A stretch of 45,583 bases of DNA, from positions 1 through 45,583 of IMG/VR virus record IMGVR_UViG_3300028802_000025; one strand, 5' to 3'. The DNA is from a virus. The notes beneath the pieces are model-generated. The model was given only the letters and a program-made list of their open reading frames with translations, was not told where the DNA came from and searched no databases. The translations under genes were made by a program, and so were the position numbers. Each line of letters begins with the position of its first letter. The stretch's first letter is position 1. This document shows positions 23,746 to 30,294 of the stretch, one piece after another.

Positions 23746-23759
23746 GTAGCCAGTCTACA
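23745..23759. promoter_or_regulatory. 15-bp palindrome, operator copy 3, at the HTH gene start
   Basis: The palindrome (same sequence as copy 2) covers the presumed -10 (TAGACT on the minus strand) and ends on the A of the HTH start codon. A protein bound here would block transcription, fitting autorepression. The next plus-strand gene starts 18 bp away. Confidence 0.65.
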
Positions 23760-23777
23760 CGTGTTCGGGAGGACATC

Positions 23778-23963
23778 ATGGCTCGCGTACGCAAAGCGCT
23801 CGTCGCCGCAGTCACCGCCGGGCTCGCCGCAGGGATCGCCGTGCTCATCAAGGCCGGGACAATCGACGACACCACGATCAGCCAGGCCGTCGGCGCGTTC
23901 GCCGTCGCCGCCATCGCCGCAGGCCTGGCTACCTGGAAGGTGCCCAACGCGGCGGCGGCATAG
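23778..23963 (+). CDS. Holin-like small membrane protein
   Basis: A 61-aa protein with GGGAGGA at 23767-23773 before ATG 23778. Basic N-terminus (ARVRKALVAAVTAGLAAGIAVLIKAG in part), then a short polar turn (TIDDTTIS) and a second hydrophobic helix (AVGAFAVAAIAAGLATWKVPNA). Two helices with a charged turn fit a class II holin, and similar small proteins are frequent in actinobacterial prophages. It is separated from the endolysin by the two minus-strand genes. Confidence 0.72.
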   Translation: MARVRKALVAAVTAGLAAGIAVLIKAGTIDDTTISQAVGAFAVAAIAAGLATWKVPNAAAA

Positions 23964-23996
23964 CGCCGCACCCTATACGTACCCACCGACAGTTTC

Positions 23997-24024
23997 GGCC
24001 CCTCATCCTTCGGGATGGGGGGCC
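23997..24024. terminator. TTCG-loop terminator hairpin
   Basis: GGCCCCTCATCC pairs with GGATGGGGGGCC (one wobble) around a TTCG tetraloop and is followed by GTTTCTT. It lies between the converging holin-like and secreted-protein genes and could serve both. Confidence 0.75.
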
Positions 24025-24041
24025 GTTTCTTGCTGTCTGGA

Positions 24042-24596
24042 TCAGCCAACCGTCAGCTCGACTGGGCCGGCCTTGAGCTTGGCCTCCTCGTACTTCACCG
24101 CGCCGCGATGCGACACCTCGACCCCGTAGAAGCCCTTCCCTGCGGGGATGTTCGGCACCGAGAAGGCCAGCTCGCAGGTGCCTTGCATCCCGTCGCCGGC
24201 GTTCATGCCGCTGAGCTGGCTCACCGCGACGACCGCGCCGGACGCGTCGGTGATCGTGACCGCGGCGCCGAGCGCCAGGTCGTCGAAGCCGCCCTGGCCG
24301 CGGCATCCCCCGATGTCATCGGTCGTGATGAACTGGCCCTCCGCCAGGGTGAGGGTGCCGGAGACCTGGAACGTGGCCGGGGCTGCGGATACCACGGTCG
24401 TCTTGGCCGGCGTCTTGTCGCTGGGCCGTTGGGTCAGCGCGTAGATCAGCCCGCCTGCGGCGAGCACGAGCAGGATGATGACGGCGATCAGGATCGGCAC
24501 GGCCTTGCTCTTCGGCTTCGGCGGCGTCCAGTCGCCCTGCGGCGGCTGGACGGTGTGGCCGGCGACGACGGGCGGCTGCTGCGGCTGGTAGGTCAT
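24042..24596 (-). CDS. Membrane-anchored protein with extracellular domain
   Basis: A 184-aa protein on the minus strand. Residues 1-30 are Pro/Gln-rich and cytosolic, 33-54 form one strong membrane helix (VPILIAVIILLVLAAGGLIYAL), then a Thr/Pro/Lys linker, and from about 75 a beta-rich domain with two Cys (GGCRGQGG; GTCELAFSVPNIPAGKGFYGVEV in part). Topology is N-in, C-out. ATG 24596 has AGGGA eight bases upstream. It lies in the lysogeny block, so expression in the prophage state and a role such as superinfection exclusion or host-surface change are plausible; neither is shown. Confidence 0.75.
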   Translation of the reverse strand: MTYQPQQPPVVAGHTVQPPQGDWTPPKPKSKAVPILIAVIILLVLAAGGLIYALTQRPSDKTPAKTTVVSAAPATFQVSGTLTLAEGQFITTDDIGGCRGQGGFDDLALGAAVTITDASGAVVAVSQLSGMNAGDGMQGTCELAFSVPNIPAGKGFYGVEVSHRGAVKYEEAKLKAGPVELTVG

Positions 24597-24677
24597 GGCG
24601 GATCCCTGCTCGCGGTGACGGGGCGATCACAGGGTGAGGTATCGATGCAAGCCTGGTCTATCGGATGATCGGCCGGG

Positions 24678-24875
24678 TCAGTCGCCCTCGTCCGGCTCGT
24701 TGATCTCCGGCCGGTACTCGCGTATCCACGCCTCGACGTCCTCAGCAGCCCAGACGCTGCCCATCTTCAGCACGGCGTACGGCTCGGGGAAATCCCTTCG
24801 GGTGATCAGCCGCTGCACCCACTCGCGTGAGTACCCGAGCCGCTGCCGGATCTCCCACGCGCCCATGAGCTGCAC
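24678..24875 (-). CDS. Excisionase / AlpA-like winged-helix protein
   Basis: A 65-aa DNA-binding protein. The MerR-type HTH is clear: LMGAWEIRQRLGYSREWVQRLI, then a wing (RDFPEPYAVLKMGSVW) and helix AAEDVEAWIREYRP. Such proteins direct excision with a tyrosine integrase or act as small regulators. I chose GTG 24875 because GGGG lies seven bases upstream and family members begin a few residues before LMG. ATG 24866 and ATG 24896 are alternatives. It lies about 840 bp from the integrase, on the same strand. Confidence 0.75.
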   Translation of the reverse strand: MQLMGAWEIRQRLGYSREWVQRLITRRDFPEPYAVLKMGSVWAAEDVEAWIREYRPEINEPDEGD

Positions 24876-24939
24876 TTTCCTGCCCCGAGGTGGCATCCCC
24901 TGACGGTATGCATTGTCGGTGTGCACTGATGGTGAACGG

Positions 24940-24974
24940 CTACACACCTGCACACGTGTGAACACCACGTGTAG
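24940..24974. promoter_or_regulatory. Nested palindromes in a divergent intergenic region
   Basis: CACACGTGTG (24951-24960) is a perfect 10-bp palindrome, flanked by CTACAC (24940-24945) and GTGTAG (24969-24974); CACGTG occurs again at 24966. The half sites resemble TGTAG/CTACA of the operators at 23490-23759. The block lies between the excisionase-like gene and the gene at 25053, both read away from it. Confidence 0.45.
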
Positions 24975-25052
24975 CGTCCGCGGCGAAGGCGGTCCGGGTC
25001 GGTGCCTGCATGCCCGGCCCGGACTGCCCCTTCGATGCAGCGGAGGAAAGCC

Positions 25053-25247
25053 ATGACCGACGAGAAATGGCCACTGACCAGCAAGGTGATCGCCGACGCC
25101 GAGCGGGCCGCCGGCGAGCCCGACCTGACGGACGACGACGAGCCCGAGCAGGGCATGTCCCTGCTGAGGATGCTGGCGGCGGAGTCCGACGGCCGTATCC
25201 AGGAGTACGAGCCGGGCCGGTTCTACGTGTCGAAGATCGACCCCTGA
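25053..25247 (+). CDS. Small acidic protein
   Basis: A 64-aa protein with GGAGG at 25042-25046, six bases before ATG 25053. Strongly acidic in the middle (GEPDLTDDDEPEQG), then helix MSLLRMLAAES and a short strand (GRIQEYEPGRFYVSKID). It is the first plus-strand gene after the divergent region. Function unknown. Its acidic, small form would fit an inhibitor or mimic, but nothing proves that. Confidence 0.65.
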   Translation: MTDEKWPLTSKVIADAERAAGEPDLTDDDEPEQGMSLLRMLAAESDGRIQEYEPGRFYVSKIDP

Positions 25248-25259
25248 CGTAGCCGATCT

Positions 25260-25275
25260 TCACCCGGACGGGTGA
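25260..25275. promoter_or_regulatory. 16-bp palindrome between small genes
   Basis: TCACCCG-GA-CGGGTGA is a perfect inverted repeat 12 bp after the acidic gene, followed at 25285-25294 by a related CCCGGACGGT. It is framed by GATCTTC (25255-25261) and GAAGATC (25305-25311). It could be a terminator or an operator for the gene at 25369. Confidence 0.45.
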
Positions 25276-25368
25276 CCTTGTGTCGCCCGGACGGTGTGAA
25301 TGCAGAAGATCAGGAGACCTCCCGGCCCCATCCACCCCTGGGCGGGGAGCCGAACAAGGGAGGAGCTC

Positions 25369-25659
25369 GTGACCCGAGCTGTCGCCTTCATACCGTCCAC
25401 CAACTACGAACGGAGCGCCGCCCGCTGCATCGACTACATCCGCGCCATGGGCTACGAGTTCAAAGGCCTCGTCCGGGACTGGAACACCGTCCGTCAGATG
25501 CTCACCGACGGGGAGGTCACCTGCGCCATCGTCGCCGACTGGCGCGACCTGGACCCCGACCGCAAGCCGCGCATCGAGGTCGTCTCTCACCAGCAGCCCA
25601 ACGGCGGCAAGTTCTGGGACGAGCGGACCCGCATCATCAACCGGAACTCGATCAGGTAA
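25369..25659 (+). CDS. Small protein resembling part of a serine-recombinase catalytic fold
   Basis: A 96-aa protein from GTG 25369 with GGGAGGAG at 25358-25365. The pattern RAVAFIPSTNYERSAARCIDYIRAMGYEF in part, then VRQMLTDGEVTCAIVADWRDL and RIEVVSHQ, follows the alternating helix-strand order of the resolvase N-terminal domain. However, the catalytic Ser/Arg motif (YxRxS) is not intact and there is no DNA-binding domain. It may be a regulatory remnant or a conserved actinobacterial protein of unknown role. It lies tail to tail with the integrase. Confidence 0.6.
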   Translation: MTRAVAFIPSTNYERSAARCIDYIRAMGYEFKGLVRDWNTVRQMLTDGEVTCAIVADWRDLDPDRKPRIEVVSHQQPNGGKFWDERTRIINRNSIR

Positions 25660-25679
25660 GCCGCACGACCGCACGACCG

Positions 25680-25704
25680 CGCGTCCCCCAGACCCCGGGA
25701 CGCG
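25680..25704. terminator. Hairpin between converging genes
   Basis: CGCGTCCC and GGGACGCG pair around a 9-base loop, 20 bp after the plus-strand gene and 12 bp before the integrase 3' end. Just upstream is a tandem CCGCACGA repeat (25661-25676). A two-way terminator is likely. Confidence 0.55.
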
Positions 25705-25715
25705 TGCCGCCGGAT

Positions 25716-26561
25716 TCAGCCGGCGAAGCGGGGCAGGGTCGCCCGCGCCGCCCGCTGCTGCTCGTCGGTCGCGTCGGTGTAGATCTGCGTCGACGAGAGC
25801 CGGGCGTGGCCGAGGAGCCGCTGCGTGACCCGGATGTCCTTGAACTCCCGCTGCACCGTCGTCCCGAGCCAATGCCGCAGCCGGTGCATCGACGTCTCGA
25901 TCCCCGCCTTCTGGAACTGATAGGCGGCCTCCGCGCTGATGTAGTGCGCCGACGCCCGTTCGCCGTTGTCCGGCCGGCGCGCGACCGGCCCGGCCGGCAG
26001 ATCCTTCACGGCCTGCCACACGGCGGGGTCGGTGTCGTGGACCCGCGGCCGGTTGCCCTTGCCGAGCGGCACGATGGTCTGCTGGGCGTCGAAGTGGTTG
26101 CGGTCCGCCCGGCTGATCTCGATGCAGCGGAACCCCTGGTACGCGGCCAGGATCGCCCACAACCGGTACGGGTCCGGCACCTGCGTGATGATGCGGCCAA
26201 CCTGCTCGTCGGTGGCGGCCCGGGCGATGCTCTCGGCCGAAGCGACCGGCGGCAGCCGCTCGGTCGGGTCCGCGCTCAGCCACGGGTCGTCGGGGTCGGC
26301 CGCCCAGCCGTAGAACGACTTGAGCGCCCCGTAGTAGGTGGCCCGCGTGTTCTGCGACCAGTCATCGCGGTACAGCCACTCGCGCAGCTCGGCTTCGCGG
26401 ACCTGGCCGATGCCGAACTCCATCTCCCGGTTGAGCCGGTACAGCACCTCGCGCCGCCCCTGGATGGTCTTCTCGGTGCGCCCCTTGTCGTGTAGGTGGC
26501 GTAGATACGCCTCGATGATTTCCATCTCTTGAGGCTCGGCCTGACCGATCCGGATCGACAT
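25716..26561 (-). CDS. int: Tyrosine-type phage integrase
   Basis: A 281-aa site-specific recombinase that inserts the phage genome at the host attachment site. The N-terminal SAM-like core-binding domain covers about 12-90 (YLRHLHDKGRTEKTIQGRREVLYRL in part). The catalytic domain shows R145 (YQGFRCIEIS), K168 (LGKGNR), H226-x-L-R229-H230, H252 (LLGHARLSS) and the nucleophile Y261 (TQIYTDA). All active-site residues are present, so it should be functional. It starts three bases after the repressor stop, so both form one operon. It is short, lacking an N-terminal arm-binding domain of usual length. Confidence 0.93.
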   Translation of the reverse strand: MSIRIGQAEPQEMEIIEAYLRHLHDKGRTEKTIQGRREVLYRLNREMEFGIGQVREAELREWLYRDDWSQNTRATYYGALKSFYGWAADPDDPWLSADPTERLPPVASAESIARAATDEQVGRIITQVPDPYRLWAILAAYQGFRCIEISRADRNHFDAQQTIVPLGKGNRPRVHDTDPAVWQAVKDLPAGPVARRPDNGERASAHYISAEAAYQFQKAGIETSMHRLRHWLGTTVQREFKDIRVTQRLLGHARLSSTQIYTDATDEQQRAARATLPRFAG

Positions 26562-26564
26562 CGA

Positions 26565-27005
26565 TCATCGGTCCCGTCTACTCCGCTTGCCACGTTCGAG
26601 GTAGGCCGTTCGGCCAGGTCCGGCGCCCGCGCCGACCAGCCCTCGGCCGTCCGGCCGATTGTCATCTGGGCGATCCCGGAAAGCCGGCCGTTCGGCCATG
26701 GCGAGATATCGGGGGATAGGTCGACCCTCGCCCGCCTGACCCGCCATCCGGGGCCCGGCCAATAGCCATCCGTAGTCGCAGCCGGTGCGGTCGGCGATGA
26801 GGCTGGCCATCTCGACGACCCGGCGCGGGGCGACGTTGTCCCGTTCCCATGTCCGCCAGCTCTCCGGCGGGATGCCGCATGCGACTGCGGCCTCGCGTAC
26901 GTTTCCCCATCCCATGCGCTGGCGGACGAGCGCCAGCCGGGCCCCGAACGTGGAGTCGTCCGGCATCCAGCCCCTCGCGGTGGACTGTTCCGGTGCCTGT
27001 GTCAT
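26565..27005 (-). CDS. XRE-family repressor, likely immunity repressor
   Basis: A 146-aa DNA-binding protein. The HTH lies at about 18-75: FGARLALVRQRMGW, VREAAVACGIPPESWRTWE and VVEMASLIADRTGCDYGWLLAG, the Cro/CI-type layout. The C-terminal 65 residues are Pro/Arg/Gly-rich without a LexA-like peptidase, so it would not be cleaved by RecA. ATG 27005 lacks a Shine-Dalgarno site but has TAGTCT at -12 to -7, suggesting a leaderless message. It faces the early operon across 137 bp and precedes integrase. Both facts support an immunity role. Confidence 0.8.
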   Translation of the reverse strand: MTQAPEQSTARGWMPDDSTFGARLALVRQRMGWGNVREAAVACGIPPESWRTWERDNVAPRRVVEMASLIADRTGCDYGWLLAGPRMAGQAGEGRPIPRYLAMAERPAFRDRPDDNRPDGRGLVGAGAGPGRTAYLERGKRSRRDR

Positions 27006-27017
27006 GCGGTCAGACTA

Positions 27018-27033
27018 CATGACTTCCCATGAC
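27018..27033. promoter_or_regulatory. Direct CATGAC repeats upstream of the repressor
   Basis: CATGAC occurs at 27018-27023 and 27028-27033, spaced exactly 10 bp, and again at 27142-27147 over the start of the first early gene. They flank both presumed promoters and may be binding half-sites for the repressor. Confidence 0.4.
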
Positions 27034-27066
27034 ATACACGAGTAGTCCGAATTCACGCACATGGAT

Positions 27067-27083
27067 TGGCACGCCATGTGCCA
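27067..27083. promoter_or_regulatory. Palindrome TGGCAC-N5-GTGCCA
   Basis: Six-base arms with a 5-base spacer in the middle of the divergent control region. A second inverted repeat, TGTGC-ATC-GCACA, follows at 27091-27103. Candidate operator sites for the repressor or the first early protein. Confidence 0.45.
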
Positions 27084-27105
27084 CGAAAGATGTGCATCGC
27101 ACAGC

Positions 27106-27135
27106 TTGACATGGGTTGCATGCCAACCCTAGTGT
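27106..27135 (+). promoter_or_regulatory. Early rightward promoter with internal operator
   Basis: TTGACA (27106-27111), an 18-base spacer and TAGTGT (27130-27135). The ATG at 27143 is seven bases after the -10, so the transcript probably starts at or next to the ATG (leaderless). The spacer holds GGGTTG-CATGC-CAACCC (27113-27129), a perfect inverted repeat filling the gap between -35 and -10, an ideal repressor site. Confidence 0.75.
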
Positions 27136-27142
27136 TCTGTGC

Positions 27143-27358
27143 ATGACACAGGACCACTCGTTCCTCACGGTAAGCCAGGCGACGGAGCGCCTCAACAGCG
27201 CCGGCTTATCCGTCTCCCGGGACACCGTGCAGCGGTGGTGCCGCGAGAAGAAAGTCCCCGCCCTCACGCTCCCCGGCGGCTACTACCGCCTCCGCTCCGA
27301 CGATGTCGATGCGCTCCTCGTCACCCAGCCAGTCGACACTGAGCAGGCCTCGGCATGA
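27143..27358 (+). CDS. MerR/excisionase-type HTH protein, first early gene
   Basis: A 71-aa DNA-binding protein. The winged HTH is clear: LTVSQATERLNSAGLSVSRDTVQRW, CREKKVPALTLPGGYYRLRSDDVDALL (each shortened here by family landmarks REKKVPA and GGYYRLR). I chose ATG 27143 because it fits the leaderless promoter; ATG 27116 lies upstream of the -10. It opens the early operon opposite the repressor, so it is a Cro-like switch protein or the excisionase. The other candidate is at 24678-24875. Confidence 0.78.
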   Translation: MTQDHSFLTVSQATERLNSAGLSVSRDTVQRWCREKKVPALTLPGGYYRLRSDDVDALLVTQPVDTEQASA

Positions 27359-28086
27359 CCGCCGCCCTCGTCTCACTCAACCCGGCCGCCCTGGTCACGC
27401 TCGCCGACTGCGAGCAGCGCATCGAGCGCGGCCTGAAGAGCTTCGTCGATGTCGGCGAGGCGCTGGCCACGATCCGCGACAGTCGCCTCTACCGTCGGAC
27501 GCACGCGACGTTCGAGGACTACTGCCGCGAGCGGTGGGGCTTCAGCGATCGTCGCGCCTCGCAGTTCATCGAGGCCGCTTCTGTGGTCCCCAAAATTTTG
27601 GGGACCGGCCTTCCCGTTCCGGTAGTTGAGTCCCAGGCGCGCGCCCTCGCTGCCGTGCCCGAGCCGGAGCGCGCCGAGGTGTGGCGCGAGGCGGTCGAGC
27701 GCACCGAGGGAAGGCCGACCGCGAAGGTCGTTCGCGAGGTCGCCGAGGAGCGCACCGCACCAACCCAGACCCCCGGACCGGCTGCTGCCCCGACTGTTCC
27801 GGTGGCCGGTCCGGGCTCGGCTTCCCCCGAGCCCGGACGTCCGGATCTGCGGCTAGTCAACGACCCGGAGCAGGCCGAGGCCGAGCGCATGGAGACCCAG
27901 CGCGTGCAGATCGTCGAGCGCGCCCGCAAGCGTGCTCCGCGCCTGGTCCACGAGATCCGCGACCTGATCAACGAGGTCGTGGCCGGTATCAACCTCGGCG
28001 AGATCGACCTCGTCACCCCGCAGGCGGTCGCGGACATCCGTGCACTCGTCGACATCCTCGAAGCCCGCATGGAGGCGACCCAGTGA
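27355..28086 (+). CDS. ParB-like / phage DNA-binding protein
   Basis: A 243-aa protein coupled to the preceding gene (ATGA). Residues 15-75 contain the conserved LTLADCEQRIERGLKSFVDVGEALATIRDSRLY-type region (shortened) and FEDYCRERWGFSDRRASQFIEAA, a helical HTH-like module common to actinobacterial phage and plasmid proteins related to ParB/partition factors. Then SQARALAAVPEPERAEVWREA, a Pro/Ala linker and a C-terminal coiled coil (180-240). A perfect 22-bp palindrome lies inside the gene (27585-27606). Role in replication or segregation is inferred. Confidence 0.72.
   Translation: MTAALVSLNPAALVTLADCEQRIERGLKSFVDVGEALATIRDSRLYRRTHATFEDYCRERWGFSDRRASQFIEAASVVPKILGTGLPVPVVESQARALAAVPEPERAEVWREAVERTEGRPTAKVVREVAEERTAPTQTPGPAAAPTVPVAGPGSASPEPGRPDLRLVNDPEQAEAERMETQRVQIVERARKRAPRLVHEIRDLINEVVAGINLGEIDLVTPQAVADIRALVDILEARMEATQ
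27585..27606. repeat. Perfect 22-bp palindrome inside the ParB-like gene
   Basis: The left arm GGTCCCCAAAA is followed directly by its exact complement. The AT core AAAATTTT is striking in this GC-rich DNA. It encodes VVPKILGT. It may be a binding site of the encoded protein or an origin element. Confidence 0.8.
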
Positions 28087-28574
28087 ACGGCGAGCAGGCG
28101 TACAAGTTCGCACTGGCCAATGCGCCTCGCAACACCGACGGCAGCGTCCGCGAGGAGTCGCTGGTCGAGATCGTGGCCCGGGCCATCGACTTCGATCCGG
28201 ACAAGGAGCGCCTCGGCCTGGCCCAGCGCGTCGTGTCCCGGCGCAAGCGTCCTGGACAGACCGAGCCCGCCGGGAAGGTGTGTATCCCCGGCCTGGAGGC
28301 GTACGAGTTCGAGCCGGACCGGCTGGTGGCCGACGAGAACGGCAACGTCGTCGAGAACGCGCGGGCGCTGGCGGCCCACAAGAAGGCGGAGGCCCGGCGC
28401 GCCGAGATGGCCGCCGAGCGTGCAACCGAGCGGCTACGCCGGGAGCAGGGTGAGGCCGACGCCTTCGGCGACTGGTCGGTGGCCGAGTCGGCGAAGGGCC
28501 GCGATCCGCGCGTGCTGACGTTCGAGGCGTTCCTGCGAGAGCAGGGCTTCCTCGAGGATGGACAGTCGGCGTGA
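28083..28574 (+). CDS. Conserved-type hypothetical early protein
   Basis: A 163-aa protein, GTG 28083 overlapping the preceding stop. The N-terminal part (YKFALANAPRNTDGSVREESLVEIVARAI) is mixed; residues 60-75 are basic (RVVSRRKRPGQTEP); the region 110-150 is a strongly charged helix (AHKKAEARRAEMAAERATERLRRE in part), likely coiled coil. It ends with a Phe-rich helix (RVLTFEAFLREQGFLE). It recalls nucleic-acid-associated phage proteins, but no catalytic motif is seen. Confidence 0.65.
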   Translation: MNGEQAYKFALANAPRNTDGSVREESLVEIVARAIDFDPDKERLGLAQRVVSRRKRPGQTEPAGKVCIPGLEAYEFEPDRLVADENGNVVENARALAAHKKAEARRAEMAAERATERLRREQGEADAFGDWSVAESAKGRDPRVLTFEAFLREQGFLEDGQSA

Positions 28575-29128
28575 CCGCCGTCGACCTGGCCGGCCAGTCC
28601 AAGACCCCGCCGCCGCCGGCCAATCCCCCGTCTCGCCCGCCGAAGACGCCCTCGCCTCCGACGAAGCCCCCGAAGCGGGACGCGGCCGAGCGGCTGGCCG
28701 ACGACAGGATCTTCCTCGCGGTCGCGCAGTTGCGCGTCGACCTGGCCCGGCCGCACAAGCCGGCGCCGCCGTCGAAGCCGCCGCGGAAGCCGACGAACAC
28801 GAAGCCGATCCGTTCGGCGTCACAGAACTCCCGCCATGGTGGCCGGGAGGAGTCGCCCACGCCGCCCCGCGTGGCCGCTGACTCGGAGGGCCGTGCCGGG
28901 TTGACCCCGCCCGGCGCGGTTCCCTTCACCCTGCCGCCGACGCCCGCCCTGCCGTCTTTCGGTGATGGCCCGCCGCGTCCGGGGAATCCGCCGCCGCCTC
29001 CGCCGCAGCCGTTCCCGCCGAACCCGTTTCCCCGGCCGGGCTTGGCGTGGCTTCCGGCGCTGATGTTGCCGTCGCTGCTGCTGCTCGCCGCGATCGACTA
29101 CACGGCCTGGGCCGCGTGGTGGATCTGA
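28571..29128 (+). CDS. Proline-rich protein with C-terminal membrane anchor
   Basis: A 185-aa protein, GTG 28571 (GTGA overlap). Residues 10-155 are very Pro/Lys/Arg-rich with PPKTPSPP and GNPPPPPPQPFPPNPFPRPG stretches; the last 28 residues (AWLPALMLPSLLLLAAIDYTAWAAWWI in part) form one hydrophobic helix. Topology suggests tail-anchoring with the Pro-rich domain in the cytosol. A basic patch at 35-60 resembles a short helical domain. Function unknown. The protein at 30504-31103 has the same plan. Confidence 0.65.
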   Translation: MTAVDLAGQSKTPPPPANPPSRPPKTPSPPTKPPKRDAAERLADDRIFLAVAQLRVDLARPHKPAPPSKPPRKPTNTKPIRSASQNSRHGGREESPTPPRVAADSEGRAGLTPPGAVPFTLPPTPALPSFGDGPPRPGNPPPPPPQPFPPNPFPRPGLAWLPALMLPSLLLLAAIDYTAWAAWWI

Positions 29129-29143
29129 ACCCCTGAGACAGAT

Positions 29144-29175
29144 GCGGGCCAGCCGATGCACGTCGGCCAGCCCGC
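29144..29175 (+). terminator. Hairpin between early genes
   Basis: GCGGGC-CA-GCCG pairs with CGGC-CA-GCCCGC around an 8-base loop. It fills the 81-bp gap after the proline-rich gene. No T-run; likely a partial terminator or processing site. Confidence 0.5.
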
Positions 29176-29209
29176 CCGGATCAACTCTCCCGAAGAAAGG
29201 ACCGATCCG

Positions 29210-29905
29210 ATGAACGAGACGGTACGCAAGCAAAAGTCGGGTGACCAGCTCGCCGTTGGCGACTGGCTCGCGCCCGGTGAGCTCGTCGACGGTGCGGCCC
29301 AGGTGCTGCACGTGCTGAAGTACCTACCGAAGGACACTATCGCCGAGGACATCCACGTCCACCTCGTCGTGCGCGAGCTCGGCCATGTCGCGCCGTATGC
29401 CGACGTCGTCTCCGGCAGGTGGCTGGCCGAGCTGGCAAGCGACGAGGACCTCGCCGGGTACCGCGAGGCCGCACGCCGGGCCGAGTCGATCGCCGACATC
29501 CGCCGGTTCGCGGACTGGATGGAGGCGAACCCGTGGGTGATGCTGCCGCACGGCGTGAGGGCGTGGCAGCAGATCGCCTCTCCGGCCTTCAGCGACGGGA
29601 TCTCGCCCGCTGAAGGCCTGGCCAAGGTCCGTGAGCTTGCGGCCAAGCTGGGCGTCGAAGCCGACGAGTCGGCCGATGACCGCACCGAGGTGGAGTTCCG
29701 CATCGGCATGGTGGAGTACCAGCTGCTCACCTGGCACAAGGACGGCCGCCCGGCCGAGCTCTCGCCGGAGACCGCCGAGTGCTCGGCCGCCTGCAAGGAC
29801 CCGAACCGGCCGGATCGGGGTGTGCACTTCCTCGGCTGCCCGAACCACGCGGCCCCGATGGCGACCGCGGATTCCGGTCCGGCCGAGTCGGAGGCCGGGC
29901 GATGA
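29210..29905 (+). CDS. Hypothetical early protein
   Basis: A 231-aa protein, ATG 29210 after GAAAGGA. Segments include VGDWLAPGELVDGAAQVLHVLKYLP, then HVHLVVRELGHVAPYADVVSGRW, a helical central part, and a C-terminal region with three Cys and a His (ECSAACKDPNRPD; HFLGCPNHA), a probable zinc site. The first half looks like a beta-type nucleic-acid or ligand domain. Family not recognised. Coupled by ATGA to the next gene. Confidence 0.65.
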   Translation: MNETVRKQKSGDQLAVGDWLAPGELVDGAAQVLHVLKYLPKDTIAEDIHVHLVVRELGHVAPYADVVSGRWLAELASDEDLAGYREAARRAESIADIRRFADWMEANPWVMLPHGVRAWQQIASPAFSDGISPAEGLAKVRELAAKLGVEADESADDRTEVEFRIGMVEYQLLTWHKDGRPAELSPETAECSAACKDPNRPDRGVHFLGCPNHAAPMATADSGPAESEAGR

Positions 29906-30294
29906 CCGAGCCCGTGCGGATGCGCGCCGACCAGCTCTCGGTCGGCGACCTCGTGCCCGACGCGTACCTGCCGCACCGGTTCAACAAGGGCCCGGCCGAG
30001 GTGCGGTTCGTGGCGGACGACGGCGAGGGGCACACGTTCTTCGCGTTCCGCTACCCGAACGGCCAGCACGACAGCACGACGGTGCTGTCCGAGTCGGCGC
30101 TGGAGATCTGGCCCGCGCCCGCTCCGACCGGCCTGGACTACTCCCGGCCCGCCGACAGTGACGACCCGCAGCCGTCCGGGGGCCGTGAGCCGATGCACAC
30201 GGGCGCGATGACCGACGACGGCCTGGTTGACGAGAGCGGCGTGTGCTGGCTGTGCGGCGGCTCATTTCCGCACGCCCATCCCGAGGCGCAGTGA
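29902..30294 (+). CDS. Hypothetical protein with C-terminal CxxC-HxH site
   Basis: A 130-aa protein from ATG 29902. The N-terminus MRADQLSVGDLVPDAYLPHRFNKG in part resembles the VGD-type strand of the preceding protein (AVGDWLAPGEL), hinting at a shared domain. The beta region EVRFVADDGEGHTFFAFRYPNG follows. The end (GVCWLCGGSFPHAHPEA) is a short zinc-binding knuckle. Function unknown. Confidence 0.62.
   Translation: MTEPVRMRADQLSVGDLVPDAYLPHRFNKGPAEVRFVADDGEGHTFFAFRYPNGQHDSTTVLSESALEIWPAPAPTGLDYSRPADSDDPQPSGGREPMHTGAMTDDGLVDESGVCWLCGGSFPHAHPEAQ

Noticed and set aside
25660-25715. Possible attP core next to integrase
   Set aside because: No tRNA-like 3' end or other recognisable attachment core; only a hairpin and a short tandem repeat are present.
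28558-28881. Alternative plus frame over the proline-rich gene
   Set aside because: Arg/Ala/Gly-rich shadow; the overlapping GTGA start and the C-terminal membrane helix favour the frame 28571-29128.
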